Shown here: positions 1 through 9,250 of the stretch, in pieces | How the letters are laid out: the number at the start of each line of letters is the position of its first letter | Position numbering within the stretch: position 1 is the stretch's first letter | DNA from: Hirschia baltica ATCC 49814 | GTDB lineage: Bacteria > Pseudomonadota > Alphaproteobacteria > Caulobacterales > Hyphomonadaceae | DNA length: 64,000 nucleotides | Direction of reading: 5' to 3' | Assembly: GCF_000023785.1 (NCBI RefSeq) | Contig: NC_012982.1 | Span: 1,054,001-1,118,000, forward strand | Notes under the pieces: generated by a model | Seen by the model: only the letters and a program-made list of their open reading frames with translations | What the model was told of the DNA's origin: nothing | The model's database searches: none | Made by a program: the position numbers and the translations under genes

Positions 1-954
1 GAAAATGCACCTGAATCTGTTCGGGGAGCAGGTGTTGCAATTGGTAATTTTGATGGCCTGCATTTGGGGCATCGGGGTGTAATTTCGACACTGCGTGATC
101 TGTGTACGGAAAGAAATATACCCCTTGGTGTGTTAATGTTTGATCCGACACCATTTATTTTTTTTAATCCAGATTCACCATCAAAACGAATCATGAGTCT
201 CAAACGGCGTGTCAAAGTGCTAAAACAAGGCGGTTTGGACGTCGCTTTTGCGCTACCTTTCGACGCAGAAATGGCTGGGCGCACAGATTTTGAGTTTGCA
301 AAAGATGTTTTGAGCGATGGGTTAGGTGTTTCAGCCGTCTCGGTTGGCTATGATTTTTGTTATGGCAAAAAACGTATGGGAAATGTCACCACCCTCAAGA
401 AATTTGGTGATGAAATGGGTTTTGATGTCTTGGTAACAGATAAAATTACGCCAAATAATATGGAAATTGGTGCACATGGTGAGGCGCTGAAGATTTCTTC
501 AACTCAAATTCGCGAACTTATTTCTGATGGAGATATGGAATCCGCGAAATTGATGATGAAAGACTATTGGGTCACCGAAGCTAAAGTAGAGCATGGTGAA
601 AAACGTGGTCGCACTATTGGTTTTCCGACAGCAAACATGAAGCTTTCTGATTATCAGCAGCCCAAATTCGGTATTTATGCAGTTTGGACGAGAATTGAGG
701 GTGAGAAAAATTGGCGTCAGGGCGTAGCCAATTTTGGCAGAACCCCCACAACAGGTGACCGTGATCCTCTATTAGAGGTGTACCTTTTTGATTTTGAGGG
801 TGATCTATACGACAAAGAATTAGAAGTGGCTTTTGTAAAATTTCTACGTCCAGAAGAAAAGTATGACGGGTTAGAGCCTTTAATCGCCCAAATACAAAAA
901 GACACTGAAAATGCAAAACAAGTGTTGGCAGGGGTAAGCCAGCCAGTCGTTTGA
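1..954 (+). CDS. ribF: Bifunctional riboflavin kinase / FAD synthetase (5' partial)
   Basis: Makes FMN from riboflavin and then FAD from FMN in the cytoplasm. The frame is open from base 1, so the true start lies upstream of the window; 317 codons are visible. The first codons give the nucleotidyltransferase motif GNFDGLHLGH. The C-terminal flavokinase domain carries GRTIGFPTAN at about visible codons 200-212, and the protein ends in the usual helical tail. A TTG at base 64 lies inside the GNFDG motif and cannot be the start. ileS follows 259 bases later on the same strand, and ribF-ileS-lspA is a common bacterial order. Identification is firm; only the N-terminus is missing. Confidence 0.96.
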   Translation, partial: ENAPESVRGAGVAIGNFDGLHLGHRGVISTLRDLCTERNIPLGVLMFDPTPFIFFNPDSPSKRIMSLKRRVKVLKQGGLDVAFALPFDAEMAGRTDFEFAKDVLSDGLGVSAVSVGYDFCYGKKRMGNVTTLKKFGDEMGFDVLVTDKITPNNMEIGAHGEALKISSTQIRELISDGDMESAKLMMKDYWVTEAKVEHGEKRGRTIGFPTANMKLSDYQQPKFGIYAVWTRIEGEKNWRQGVANFGRTPTTGDRDPLLEVYLFDFEGDLYDKELEVAFVKFLRPEEKYDGLEPLIAQIQKDTENAKQVLAGVSQPVV

Positions 955-1101
955 TTAGGTTTGGTGAAACAGGAGGCGGAAATCGTGTGAAACTTTTTCC
1001 TGTCTCTTTTCACTAGGCTTTTAGCCTGATATGGACTGAGCCATGAAAATGCAGAATATCATACGCATATATATACGTGCCCAAATAGGCGGCGCAATTC
1101 T

Positions 1102-1165
1102 CGGGCGAATTACTGGCCCGGTCCGCTAGAAGGCGCAACTCAAATTGCGACTCGGCGGTTCCGGG
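1102..1165 (+). promoter_or_regulatory. Structured ileS leader with competing helices
   Basis: Within the 259-base gap before ileS, CCCGG (1117-1121) can pair with CCGGG (1161-1165), CCGC (1123-1126) with GCGG (1155-1158), and CGCAA (1134-1138) with TTGCG (1145-1149), giving one long interrupted stem. An alternative hairpin pairs CGGGC (1102-1106) with GCCCG (1116-1120) and would exclude the outer helix. The pairings are read directly; a regulatory role is inference. There is no terminator U-tract and no T-box GGTGG core, so this is not a recognised T-box. Confidence 0.3.
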
Positions 1166-1213
1166 TTATCTCGCTAACCAGTTTCTGCAAAAAATCATCA
1201 AAAGATAAAAAAT

Positions 1214-4183
1214 ATGTCCAACGACACGAATACTCCTGAAGGCCGCGATTATCGCGAAACGCTCTTCTTGCCGACGACAGATTTCCCAATGCGCGCGGGT
1301 CTGCCAAAGGTTGAGCCGGTTTGGCTTGAAAAATGGGATGAGGAAAACCTCTACGAAGCTTTGCGTGAAGATGCAAAAGGGCGTCCTGAATTTATGATCC
1401 ATGATGGCCCTCCATATGCTAATGGTCATCTTCACATTGGTCATGCCATGAACAAGATCTTGAAAGACCTTGTTGTGCGTACAAAACAAATGTCTGGTTT
1501 TGATGCCGACTATATCCCGGGCTGGGATTGTCACGGTCTTCCGATCGAATGGAAAGTTGAAGAACAATTTCGCCAAAAGGGCAAAGCCAAGCGCGATGTC
1601 GATCCGTCAGAATTTCGTAAAGCTTGCCGTGAATACGCCACCGAATGGGTCGGTATCCAACGCGAAGAATTTAAACGTCTTGGTGTGGTTGGAAATTGGG
1701 ACGATCCATATCTAACGATGGATTATGCTTCTGAGGCGACAATCGTGGAAGAATTCCTGAAAGTGGGAATGTCGGGCCAAATGCGTCGCGGCTCAAAGCC
1801 TGTCATGTGGTCTCCAGTGGAGCAAACAGCCCTTGCGGAAGCTGAAGTTGAATATGAAGACCGCAAAGCCAATGTGATCTGGGTGAAGTTTCCAATCGCC
1901 AGCATTGGCCCAACGCTCGTGCGCGGTGGCCTTGAAGAGCATGATGAAGTTCTAAAAGGATTGGCAAGCGGTGCTGCAATAGTCATCTGGACGACAACAC
2001 CTTGGACAATACCGGCTAACCGCGCTGTCTCTTATAGTCCCAGCATTGCATACAGCCTGTATGAATGTACTGAGCTTGAGGCTGACTTGCCGTTTGAGCC
2101 TTGGATTAAGCCCGGTGACAGGCTTGTCGTTGCAGATGCACGTGTTGAAACGGTCATGGGTGCAGCCAAGGCTGCTAAATGGAAAAAAGTTGGTAGTGTT
2201 TCTACTGATACTCTATCTAAATTGACGCTCGCGCACCCATTGCGTGACGCAGACCTTGGCGGTTATCAATTTGATGTGCCAATGCTCTCAGGTGATCACG
2301 TCACCGATGATGCGGGTACAGGTTTTGTGCACACAGCGCCAAGCCATGGTGAGGATGACTATAATGTCTGGCTCTCATCAGGACGTTCTACAGCAGATAT
2401 CCCTGAAACACTCGATGATTTGGGATGTTACACAAAAGAATGTCCGGGTTTTGAAGGCTTAGATGTTATCCGCATTGATGGCAAAAAGCGCGGCCAAGAT
2501 GGGAAAGCCAATAAAGCTGTCATGGATGCAGTGATGGGCGCTGGTAATTTGCTCGCGCGCGGCATGACCACACTGCGCGATGCACACTCTTGGCGCTCAA
2601 AAGCGCCTGTTATCCGCCGTGCAACGCCGCAATGGTTCATCTCTATGGATGTAGCGGATGAAAGCGGCAAAACATTGCGTGAAAAAGCAATGGCAGCGAT
2701 AGCTGAAACGAAATTCACTCCCGAGCGAGGTCGTGCACGCCTAAGCTCCATGGTTGAGGGGCGTCCTGATTGGCTTATCTCTCGCCAGCGCGCATGGGGT
2801 GTGCCGCTGACTTTATTCGTCAACAAGCAAACCGGTGATATACTCAATGATAGCGATGTGAATGATCGCATTGTTGCAGCCGTTGAGCAGGGCGGTGCTG
2901 ATGCGTGGTTTGTGACATCTTCAGACATCTTCTTGGGCGATCAATACAACGCTGAAGATTTTGAAAAAGTCACGGACATTCTCGATGTGTGGTTTGACTC
3001 TGGAACAACACACGCATTTACACTCGAAAAACGCGGTTTGAAATGGCCCGCTGACTTGTATCTTGAAGGGTCAGATCAGCACCGTGGTTGGTTCCAGTCC
3101 AGCTTGCTTGAAAGCTGCGCCACACGTGGCCGCGCCCCATATGAAGGCGTGCTGACGCATGGTTTTGTTGTGGCTCAAGATGGTCGTAAAATGTCCAAAT
3201 CTTTGGGCAATGGTATTGAACCAGATGAAGTGTGTAAGCAGTTTGGTGCTGAAATCATGCGTATCTGGGTTGGGTCAACTGATTACACAGATGATCCAGC
3301 ATTTGGAAAAGACATTATCGCAGCGAATGTGGATAGCTATCGTAAGCTCCGCAACACAATGCGCTATCTGCTTGGTGCTCTACATGGTTTTGACGACAGC
3401 GAACGCGTCGCCGTTCAAGATATGCCAAGCCTAGAGCAGTGGATGTTGCACCGCTTAACAGAAGTTGACGCAAAAGTGCGTGCAGCTTTTGAAGCTTATG
3501 ATTTCCAAGCGGCATTCAAAGAGCTGCAAGTCTTTACCAATAATGATGTCTCAGCGGTTTATTTCGATATCCGCAAAGACAGCCTTTATTGTGATGCACC
3601 CGATGATATCCGTCGTCGGTCATGCCGCACAGTTATGGATGAATTATTCAAATGCCTCACAGCATGGTTTGCACCTGTTATGGTGTTTACATGTGAAGAA
3701 GCTTGGCGTTTGCGCTTCCCTGAAGCTGGTTCAGTTCACCTGCGTCAGTTCCCGCAAGTGCCAGCGGAATGGAAAAACGAAGCAGTTGCGAGCAAATGGT
3801 CTAAACTGTTTAAAGTGCGTCGTGTCGTCCTCGGGGCGTTGGAAATCGAACGTCGTGAAAAGCGGATCGGTTCATCCTTAGAGGCGGCACCGGATGTATA
3901 TATCTCAGATGCTGAACTTTTAGCAGCGTTTGACGGTGAAGTCGCTGCAGATATCTTCATCACGTCTGATGTGAATTTGAAATCTGAAACAGCTCCAGAA
4001 ACGGCGTTTTCTATGGATGATATAGAAGGCGTTGCAGTCGTTTCGGCTAAAGCCGAAGGTGTGAAGTGTGCGCGATCATGGAAGATTTTTGATCCTGCCA
4101 CAGCCTTGCCCGAATTTCCGGGCATTACACCGCGTGATGCCAAGGCTGTCATGGCTTGGGATAAAGTGAATAAAAGCGCTTAG
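1214..4183 (+). CDS. ileS: Isoleucyl-tRNA synthetase
   Basis: Charges tRNA-Ile and edits misactivated valine; cytoplasmic class I synthetase of 989 residues, slightly long for the family (about 940 in E. coli). The HIGH motif sits in PPYANGHLHIGH near residue 75, the tryptophan-rich editing region TTTPWTIPANR near 260, and the KMSKS loop in GRKMSKSLGNG near 660, followed by the anticodon-binding domain. At the C-terminus the zinc-finger module is degenerate: only one cysteine remains, in KCARSWK, where many bacterial IleS have CxRC pairs. To my knowledge this is common in alphaproteobacteria. The start ATG at 1214 follows an A-rich stretch without a strong ribosome site. lspA follows 29 bases downstream, probably co-transcribed. 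Confidence 0.97.
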   Translation: MSNDTNTPEGRDYRETLFLPTTDFPMRAGLPKVEPVWLEKWDEENLYEALREDAKGRPEFMIHDGPPYANGHLHIGHAMNKILKDLVVRTKQMSGFDADYIPGWDCHGLPIEWKVEEQFRQKGKAKRDVDPSEFRKACREYATEWVGIQREEFKRLGVVGNWDDPYLTMDYASEATIVEEFLKVGMSGQMRRGSKPVMWSPVEQTALAEAEVEYEDRKANVIWVKFPIASIGPTLVRGGLEEHDEVLKGLASGAAIVIWTTTPWTIPANRAVSYSPSIAYSLYECTELEADLPFEPWIKPGDRLVVADARVETVMGAAKAAKWKKVGSVSTDTLSKLTLAHPLRDADLGGYQFDVPMLSGDHVTDDAGTGFVHTAPSHGEDDYNVWLSSGRSTADIPETLDDLGCYTKECPGFEGLDVIRIDGKKRGQDGKANKAVMDAVMGAGNLLARGMTTLRDAHSWRSKAPVIRRATPQWFISMDVADESGKTLREKAMAAIAETKFTPERGRARLSSMVEGRPDWLISRQRAWGVPLTLFVNKQTGDILNDSDVNDRIVAAVEQGGADAWFVTSSDIFLGDQYNAEDFEKVTDILDVWFDSGTTHAFTLEKRGLKWPADLYLEGSDQHRGWFQSSLLESCATRGRAPYEGVLTHGFVVAQDGRKMSKSLGNGIEPDEVCKQFGAEIMRIWVGSTDYTDDPAFGKDIIAANVDSYRKLRNTMRYLLGALHGFDDSERVAVQDMPSLEQWMLHRLTEVDAKVRAAFEAYDFQAAFKELQVFTNNDVSAVYFDIRKDSLYCDAPDDIRRRSCRTVMDELFKCLTAWFAPVMVFTCEEAWRLRFPEAGSVHLRQFPQVPAEWKNEAVASKWSKLFKVRRVVLGALEIERREKRIGSSLEAAPDVYISDAELLAAFDGEVAADIFITSDVNLKSETAPETAFSMDDIEGVAVVSAKAEGVKCARSWKIFDPATALPEFPGITPRDAKAVMAWDKVNKSA

Positions 4184-4212
4184 GCTTTGCCAAAAGCGAA
4201 AGAGGGAAGAGC

Positions 4213-4809
4213 ATGATACAGGTAACAAACCGTTATTGGATTTGGGCAGGTCCAATTGCTCTTTTCTCTTTGATTTTGGACCAATTTACAAAAGCACTTG
4301 TGCTTGGAAATGATGTGTTTAATGCAAGGGGGTGTTTGTTTTCACCGACACCTAATTGCGGAAAAATAGAAATTTCTCAAAGCTTTGACCTTTCCATGGT
4401 TTGGAATTACGGCATGAGTTTTGGCATGATGCAATCTGATGGAATTGGCCGCTGGATTTTGTTTGCCGTCACATTCGTCATTGTAATTGCTTTTACTGCT
4501 TGGTTGTTGAAAGCAGAACGCAAAATGACAGCACTAGCACTGGCATTTGTCATTGGCGGTGCGATTGGGAATATGATAGATCGAGCACGTTTTGGCGCGG
4601 TCGTGGATTTTATGGATTTTTCTGGACCGTGGTTTGGAATAAAATTTAATGCGACGAGCGGGCCTTTTGCTTGGATAGATAAAGCTATTTACAATGGCGA
4701 TGGAATTTTAGGTTTAGGTTTTCCATATGTGTTCAATGTTGCAGATATGGCTATTTCAGTGGGTGCAATCATATTGATTGCAGATCAACTGTTGGCGAAA
4801 GAGGGCTGA
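4213..4809 (+). CDS. lspA: Lipoprotein signal peptidase (signal peptidase II)
   Basis: Inner-membrane aspartyl protease that cleaves prolipoprotein signal peptides after lipidation. It has 198 residues and four hydrophobic segments. The two catalytic aspartates are visible in the conserved blocks GGAIGNMIDR (about residues 115-125) and FNVADMAIS near the C-terminus. The insert around residues 145-165 makes it longer than the 164-residue E. coli protein, as often in alphaproteobacteria. The start has a good ribosome site (GAGGGAAGA just upstream). It lies between ileS and a lipoprotein gene; the latter is a substrate of this enzyme. Confidence 0.96.
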   Translation: MIQVTNRYWIWAGPIALFSLILDQFTKALVLGNDVFNARGCLFSPTPNCGKIEISQSFDLSMVWNYGMSFGMMQSDGIGRWILFAVTFVIVIAFTAWLLKAERKMTALALAFVIGGAIGNMIDRARFGAVVDFMDFSGPWFGIKFNATSGPFAWIDKAIYNGDGILGLGFPYVFNVADMAISVGAIILIADQLLAKEG

Positions 4810-4920
4810 TCGGGCTAGCTTTATCGCTAACCTGCATATAAGTGTTTTACAGGCTTGAATTTCGAAACCTATTATTTGGTTTCTGCATTCAAAAACGACG
4901 TGTATTAAAAGGCGTGACAG

Positions 4921-5439
4921 ATGAAAAAATCAGTATTGGGTTTAACTGCGGCAGCGGTTGCAGCGATGGTCGCATCCGGATGTTCTTCTAATGGCACAAA
5001 TGGCCCTGATGAGTTTCGTGTGGTTCGTAAAGCGCCTTTGAGTGTTCCACCTGAATATAATTTGCGTCCACCAGCTGTTGGTGAAGCGGTTCCAGCTGAA
5101 CTGCAATCGGATGATAGTGCGCGCGCAATTTTGTTTGGAGATCGTGTCGGGTCTCAGGCTTCTGAAGGTGAGCGTTTGCTTGTTCAAAAAGCTGATGCTG
5201 ATGCGATTGACCCTAAAATCCGTGCACAAGTTGATTATGACGCCACAGGAACTTTACGCAAAAGCAAAAGTCTTTCAGACAAGATATTGTTCTTCAAGGG
5301 TGATGGTAATGATGCAACGATTATCGAGCCTGCCAATGAAGCACAGCGTCTTGAGCGCGAATTGATTGATAATGCCACGGGCGGCGGTGATGTTGTGATT
5401 GAACGCAAAGCTGGCGAGAGCAAGCTTCCTGGGCTTTAA
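4921..5439 (+). CDS. bamF: BamF-type (DUF3035) outer-membrane assembly lipoprotein
   Basis: 172-residue lipoprotein. The signal peptide begins MKKSVLGLTAAAVAAM and ends in the lipobox VASGC, so the mature protein starts at Cys21. The following segment with PLSVPPEYNLRPP matches the DUF3035 family, which in Caulobacter is the BamF subunit of the beta-barrel assembly complex, a periplasm-facing lipoprotein of the outer membrane. The remaining sequence is polar and low in complexity. It follows lspA by 111 bases and precedes mutL. The family assignment rests on the N-terminal pattern; the role in this organism is inferred from Caulobacter. Confidence 0.82.
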   Translation: MKKSVLGLTAAAVAAMVASGCSSNGTNGPDEFRVVRKAPLSVPPEYNLRPPAVGEAVPAELQSDDSARAILFGDRVGSQASEGERLLVQKADADAIDPKIRAQVDYDATGTLRKSKSLSDKILFFKGDGNDATIIEPANEAQRLERELIDNATGGGDVVIERKAGESKLPGL

Positions 5440-5525
5440 ATCCATCTGGATTACATTTTGAGTTTTACACAATCAAAATGCGTTGTGGACTAGGTACGAA
5501 TCGCGTTGCGCGGTAAGCTTTAACT

Positions 5526-7529
5526 ATGCCTGATACCTTATCTGAACACACGCCCTCTTCATGTATCCACCGATTACCTGCCGATGCTATAAATCGCATA
5601 GCGGCGGGTGAAGTTGTTGAGCGTCCAGCTGCGGCTGCAAAAGAGCTGATGGAGAACGCACTAGATGCAGGTGCGCGCCACATCCGAGTTTTGATTGAAG
5701 GCGGCGGCTTATCCCGAATGGTCATTGAAGATGACGGCAAGGGGATGTCGGCTGAAGAATTGCCGATCGCGATTGAGCGTCATGCGACATCTAAACTTCA
5801 AGCCGATGCCGAGGGACGTGTTGACCTTTTAAATATTCACACGCTCGGTTTTCGCGGCGAAGCATTACCATCCATTGGTTCTGTGTCTCGTATGACGATA
5901 ACCTCTCGTGCAAAAGGGGCGGATGAAGCCTATCAGCTGCGTATTGAAGGCGGTGTTGTTGAGGGACCCTTGCCTGCTGCATGGACAGGCCTTTCAGACA
6001 GCGGAACGCGTATTGAAGTTCGAGACTTGTTTTATGCAACACCTGCGCGGCTAAAGTTCATGAAGTCTGAGCGCGCTGAAACGATGGCACTCACTGACAC
6101 AGTTAAGCGTTTGGCTATGGCGAATGCTGATGTCGGCATGGTTTTAGAATCCAATGGCCGCAAAGTGATTAACTTAGCCCCTGAAGACGGTGCTTTTGAA
6201 GAAGCACGCCTGAAGCGTCTTGGTGCGATTATGGGCAAAGAGTTTCGCGAAAATGCCTGCGAAATAGATGCTGAACGTGAAGGCGTGTTCGTCACCGGAT
6301 TTGCTGGTTTACCAACGTTAAATCGAGGGAACGCACAGCATCAATATTTGTTTGTAAATGGTCGTCCTGTTAAAGACCGTTTGCTGACAGGCGTTATACG
6401 TGCAGCCTATCAAGATTTTCTTGCGCGAGATCGTCATCCTATGGCGGCGCTTTTTGTTGATTTACATCCAGAGTTTGTCGATGTGAATGTGCATCCTGCT
6501 AAAACAGAAGTGCGTTTTAGAGATGCTGGAAATGTACGTGGGTTATTAATCGGTGCCCTTCGGCACACGCTTGCCGCTGCTGGGCATCGTGCTTCTACAA
6601 CAGTTGCTGGCGATGCATTAGGGCGCGTCATAACAGAGACGCAAGCGCGTCAGGCTGAATTGCAAATGGGGCCAAACGGGCCAATGCAATCTGCGTATCA
6701 GCCCGGCACAAGTGTCTTGCAATCGACGATGGGAAGATCAGCAAGCGGTGGGCAATGGCGCCCTTCGGCCAGTCCGTCATCTGATGAGATAAATACTTAT
6801 CTGGATGCAACGGGATTAAGTGGCGGTTTTAGAGAAGATGCACCATCACAATATAATGGCCAATCAGGCGCTTTTGCAGCCACGTCGGATATGTCTGCTC
6901 GTGTTGAACCAAACGAAATGGAAAGCCAGCGAGCACAGGAGTTAAGCCGGTTTCCGCTAGGTGTGGCACGCGCACAATTACACGAAACATATGTCGTAGC
7001 GCAGACTGATGACGGTATTGTCATTGTCGATCAACATGCAGCTCATGAGCGTTTAGTGTATGAGCGAATGAAACGTCAAATGGAGCTGGACGGAGTAAAA
7101 CGTCAGGCATTATTGATTCCCGAAATTGTTGAACTGACTGAAGACGAGGCAATGCGCGTTCTGTCACGTTCCGAAGAATTGCTAGAATTAGGGCTGGAAA
7201 TCGAACCTTTTGGTGTGGGGTGTATTGCTGTTCGTGCGACGCCTGCATTATTTGGGGACATGGATGCGGTCGGATTGATAAAAGACCTTGCTGATGATTT
7301 TGCAGAATACGATGCCGGTCTTGCCCTAAAAGAACGTTTTGAAGAAGTCATGGGCAATATGGCATGTCGCGGTTCTGTGCGCGCTGGACGGCGGCTCACT
7401 GGTGAAGAGATGAATTCTTTATTGCGGCAGATGGAAAATACACCTCATTCAGGACAGTGTAATCATGGTCGTCCAACATATGTAGAGCTGAAACTCGCTG
7501 ATATTGAACGCTTATTTGGAAGACGTTGA
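5526..7529 (+). CDS. mutL: DNA mismatch repair protein MutL
   Basis: ATPase and latent endonuclease that couples MutS mismatch recognition to strand excision. 667 residues. The N-terminal GHKL ATPase has [25 protein letters not shown], then DDGKGM and [11 protein letters not shown] linker rich in Ser, Gln and Gly covers about residues 380-470. The C-terminal dimerisation domain contains [12 protein letters not shown], an exact DQHA-x2-E-x4-E nicking motif, and later ACRGSVRAG and CNHGRP. This makes it the endonuclease-active type, as expected in an organism without MutH. The stop codon overlaps the next gene's ATG (TGATG), suggesting translational coupling. Confidence 0.97.
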   Translation: MPDTLSEHTPSSCIHRLPADAINRIAAGEVVERPAAAAKELMENALDAGARHIRVLIEGGGLSRMVIEDDGKGMSAEELPIAIERHATSKLQADAEGRVDLLNIHTLGFRGEALPSIGSVSRMTITSRAKGADEAYQLRIEGGVVEGPLPAAWTGLSDSGTRIEVRDLFYATPARLKFMKSERAETMALTDTVKRLAMANADVGMVLESNGRKVINLAPEDGAFEEARLKRLGAIMGKEFRENACEIDAEREGVFVTGFAGLPTLNRGNAQHQYLFVNGRPVKDRLLTGVIRAAYQDFLARDRHPMAALFVDLHPEFVDVNVHPAKTEVRFRDAGNVRGLLIGALRHTLAAAGHRASTTVAGDALGRVITETQARQAELQMGPNGPMQSAYQPGTSVLQSTMGRSASGGQWRPSASPSSDEINTYLDATGLSGGFREDAPSQYNGQSGAFAATSDMSARVEPNEMESQRAQELSRFPLGVARAQLHETYVVAQTDDGIVIVDQHAAHERLVYERMKRQMELDGVKRQALLIPEIVELTEDEAMRVLSRSEELLELGLEIEPFGVGCIAVRATPALFGDMDAVGLIKDLADDFAEYDAGLALKERFEEVMGNMACRGSVRAGRRLTGEEMNSLLRQMENTPHSGQCNHGRPTYVELKLADIERLFGRR

Positions 7530-8041
7530 TGGCTGATCAAGAATACAAAATACCAAAAACGAGATATGAATTCCGTGAAGGATTTTCAGTTGCTGGTTTA
7601 CGTAAACAGTTTGATGTAGATGAAAAAATTGATGGCATTCCTGCTTTGTGGAAAGCATTTGGTCCTCAAATCGCCGAAGTTGCCAATGCCGTGACTGATG
7701 CGTGTTATGGTGTCATTGGTGCAAGCAATCCTGATGGAGATGTAGATTATCTTGCGGGCATCAAAGTGACGAGTTTTGACGGCCTTGATAAAGATTTTGA
7801 TCGTATGGTGATACCTGACCAGAATTATCTCGTCGTGACGCATGAGGGCGATGTCTCAAACATTCAACAGACTTGGGATTGGATTTTTGTAGAATTTCCA
7901 AAGAGCTTGGGGCTAGAGATTATTGAGGTTTTTGCAATGACACCTGAGTTTGAGGTGTATGATGCGCGCTATAATCCACAAACCCGTGAAGGCGAAATAG
8001 ACATCTGGGTGCCTGTACAGCCGAGCATTATGCCAGCTTAA
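7529..8041 (+). CDS. GyrI-like / effector-binding domain protein
   Basis: 170-residue soluble protein. Start chosen at the ATG at 7529, which shares one base with the mutL stop; a TTG three bases earlier is possible. The sequence resembles the GyrI-like (AraC effector-binding, SOUL-related) fold: an N-terminal FREGFSVAGLRKQF strand-helix, a central ACYGVIGAS, and a C-terminal EVYDARYNP...IDIWVPVQ, which matches the typical ending where a Glu or Asp precedes the final strand. Family members bind small hydrophobic or cationic ligands, and some inhibit gyrase. There is no DNA-binding domain. Its ligand is unknown. The gene ends convergently with rnhB, both stop codons lying in the shared TTAA at 8038-8041. 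Confidence 0.7.
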   Translation: MADQEYKIPKTRYEFREGFSVAGLRKQFDVDEKIDGIPALWKAFGPQIAEVANAVTDACYGVIGASNPDGDVDYLAGIKVTSFDGLDKDFDRMVIPDQNYLVVTHEGDVSNIQQTWDWIFVEFPKSLGLEIIEVFAMTPEFEVYDARYNPQTREGEIDIWVPVQPSIMPA

Positions 8042-8622
8042 TTATCTAGCTGTTGTTTGGCTGCTCGCACCGGTTTGAATGTCATACGATGAATAGGGCA
8101 TGGTCCGATGCGCTTCAGGGCATCTGAGTGTGCTTTCACGCCATAGCCTTTGTGTTTTGCAAACCCATAATCTGGGTATTGAAGGTCATATTCTACCATT
8201 TTGGCATCACGTGCTGTTTTGGCTAAAATGGATGCAGCTGAGATACATGCCTCTATGCCGTCTCCACCAATGAGCGTTTCAGTGCGGCAATCTAGCGGTG
8301 GCGCATCATTGCCGTCGATGAGCGCGAGGTCTGGTGCGATAGATAGGCCTTGCACGGCGCGTTGCATGGCGAGGTGGTTGGCCTGGCGAATATTTAGTTC
8401 GTCTATTTCCTCAGGGCTTGCCCAGCCAATACTCCAACAAAGGGCGTATTCTTTTATAAGCAATGCAAGTTTATCGCGTTTTTTCTCACTGAGTTTTTTA
8501 GAATCATTGAGGCCTGCAATCGGATTTAAAGGGTTTAGAATAACTGCACCTGCGCATACAGGGCCAGCCCACGGACCTCTACCGGCTTCATCTACGCCGC
8601 ATATTAGGATTTTATCTGCCAT
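8038..8622 (-). CDS. rnhB: Ribonuclease HII
   Basis: Removes RNA from RNA-DNA hybrids and cuts at single ribonucleotides misincorporated in DNA. 194 residues, normal length. The catalytic DE pair is in GVDEAGRGPWAGPV near the N-terminus, with a further Asp in ALIDGND and the last one in ARDAKMVEYD. The C-terminus contains KHKGYGVKAHSDAL, typical of bacterial RNase HII. The stop overlaps the convergent upstream gene by 4 bases. A second RNase H gene of type I (rnhA) lies at about 60 kb. Confidence 0.96.
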   Translation of the reverse strand: MADKILICGVDEAGRGPWAGPVCAGAVILNPLNPIAGLNDSKKLSEKKRDKLALLIKEYALCWSIGWASPEEIDELNIRQANHLAMQRAVQGLSIAPDLALIDGNDAPPLDCRTETLIGGDGIEACISAASILAKTARDAKMVEYDLQYPDYGFAKHKGYGVKAHSDALKRIGPCPIHRMTFKPVRAAKQQLDN

Positions 8623-8728
8623 GTACTTTAAATGGAATGAGTCGCCAGTTGAAGAAAGCTCGATTGTTTTTGTAGGTTCATATTCACCATGTTAGAGATA
8701 GGTATGCCAATAAGAGGAGGGGCGTTAA

Positions 8729-9157
8729 ATGTTTGGAAATCTGATCAAGTTTGCAAAAGATGCTGGTGCTAAAATCGGCTTTGGAAAAGACAAAGACGAA
8801 GACGCGAAGAACCTTAAAAATGAGATGGAAAAACACGGCTTCAAAACAGATGAAGTGGATGTTGCTGTAGAAGGCGATAAAGTCGTTCTAACAGGAAAAG
8901 CTCTATCTCAAGAAGAACGTGAAAAGCTTATTCTTGTTGCTGGAAATGTAGAAGGTGTTGATTCCGTTGAAGATAAAATGGAGATTTCACCAACTCGCAC
9001 CCACACTGTGAAAAGTGGAGACACTCTAAGCAAGATTGCTAAGGAGATGTATGGGGATGCGATGAAATATCCTGTGATTTTTGAAGCAAATAAGCCAATG
9101 CTATCTCACCCAGATAAAATTTACCCAGGTCAGGTTTTGCGTATTCCAACTTTATAG
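8729..9157 (+). CDS. kbp: BON-LysM potassium-binding protein Kbp (YgaU family)
   Basis: 142 residues with the same architecture as E. coli Kbp/YgaU: an N-terminal FGNLIKFAKDAGAKIG segment, a BON domain (about residues 25-85, VALTGKALSQEE-like core) and a C-terminal LysM domain (about 92-140, HTVKSGDTLSKIAKEMYG ending PGQVLRIP). The E. coli protein is a cytoplasmic K+-binding protein. There is no signal peptide here either. A strong ribosome site (AAGAGGAGG) lies 8 bases before the ATG. Monocistronic: a bidirectional terminator follows. The function is taken from the close similarity to the E. coli family member. Confidence 0.9.
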   Translation: MFGNLIKFAKDAGAKIGFGKDKDEDAKNLKNEMEKHGFKTDEVDVAVEGDKVVLTGKALSQEEREKLILVAGNVEGVDSVEDKMEISPTRTHTVKSGDTLSKIAKEMYGDAMKYPVIFEANKPMLSHPDKIYPGQVLRIPTL

Positions 9158-9190
9158 TTCACTGCGTCTAATCTTTGATAAGATCATTGT

Positions 9191-9229
9191 AAAAACACCA
9201 GTTTCTTTTACTAGAGACTGGTGTTTTAG
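9191..9229. terminator. Bidirectional rho-independent terminator
   Basis: AAAACACCAGT (9192-9202) pairs perfectly with ACTGGTGTTTT (9217-9227) around a 14-base loop. The A-run on one side and T-run on the other let it act on both strands, separating kbp (plus) from the MarR-GNAT gene (minus). Confidence 0.85.
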
Positions 9230-9250
9230 TGGGTGAAGCTTGCAGCAAAC

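Noticed and set aside
1102-1165. T-box riboswitch in front of ileS
   Set aside because: The conserved GGTGG antiterminator core and a terminator hairpin are missing, and T-boxes are essentially confined to Gram-positives.
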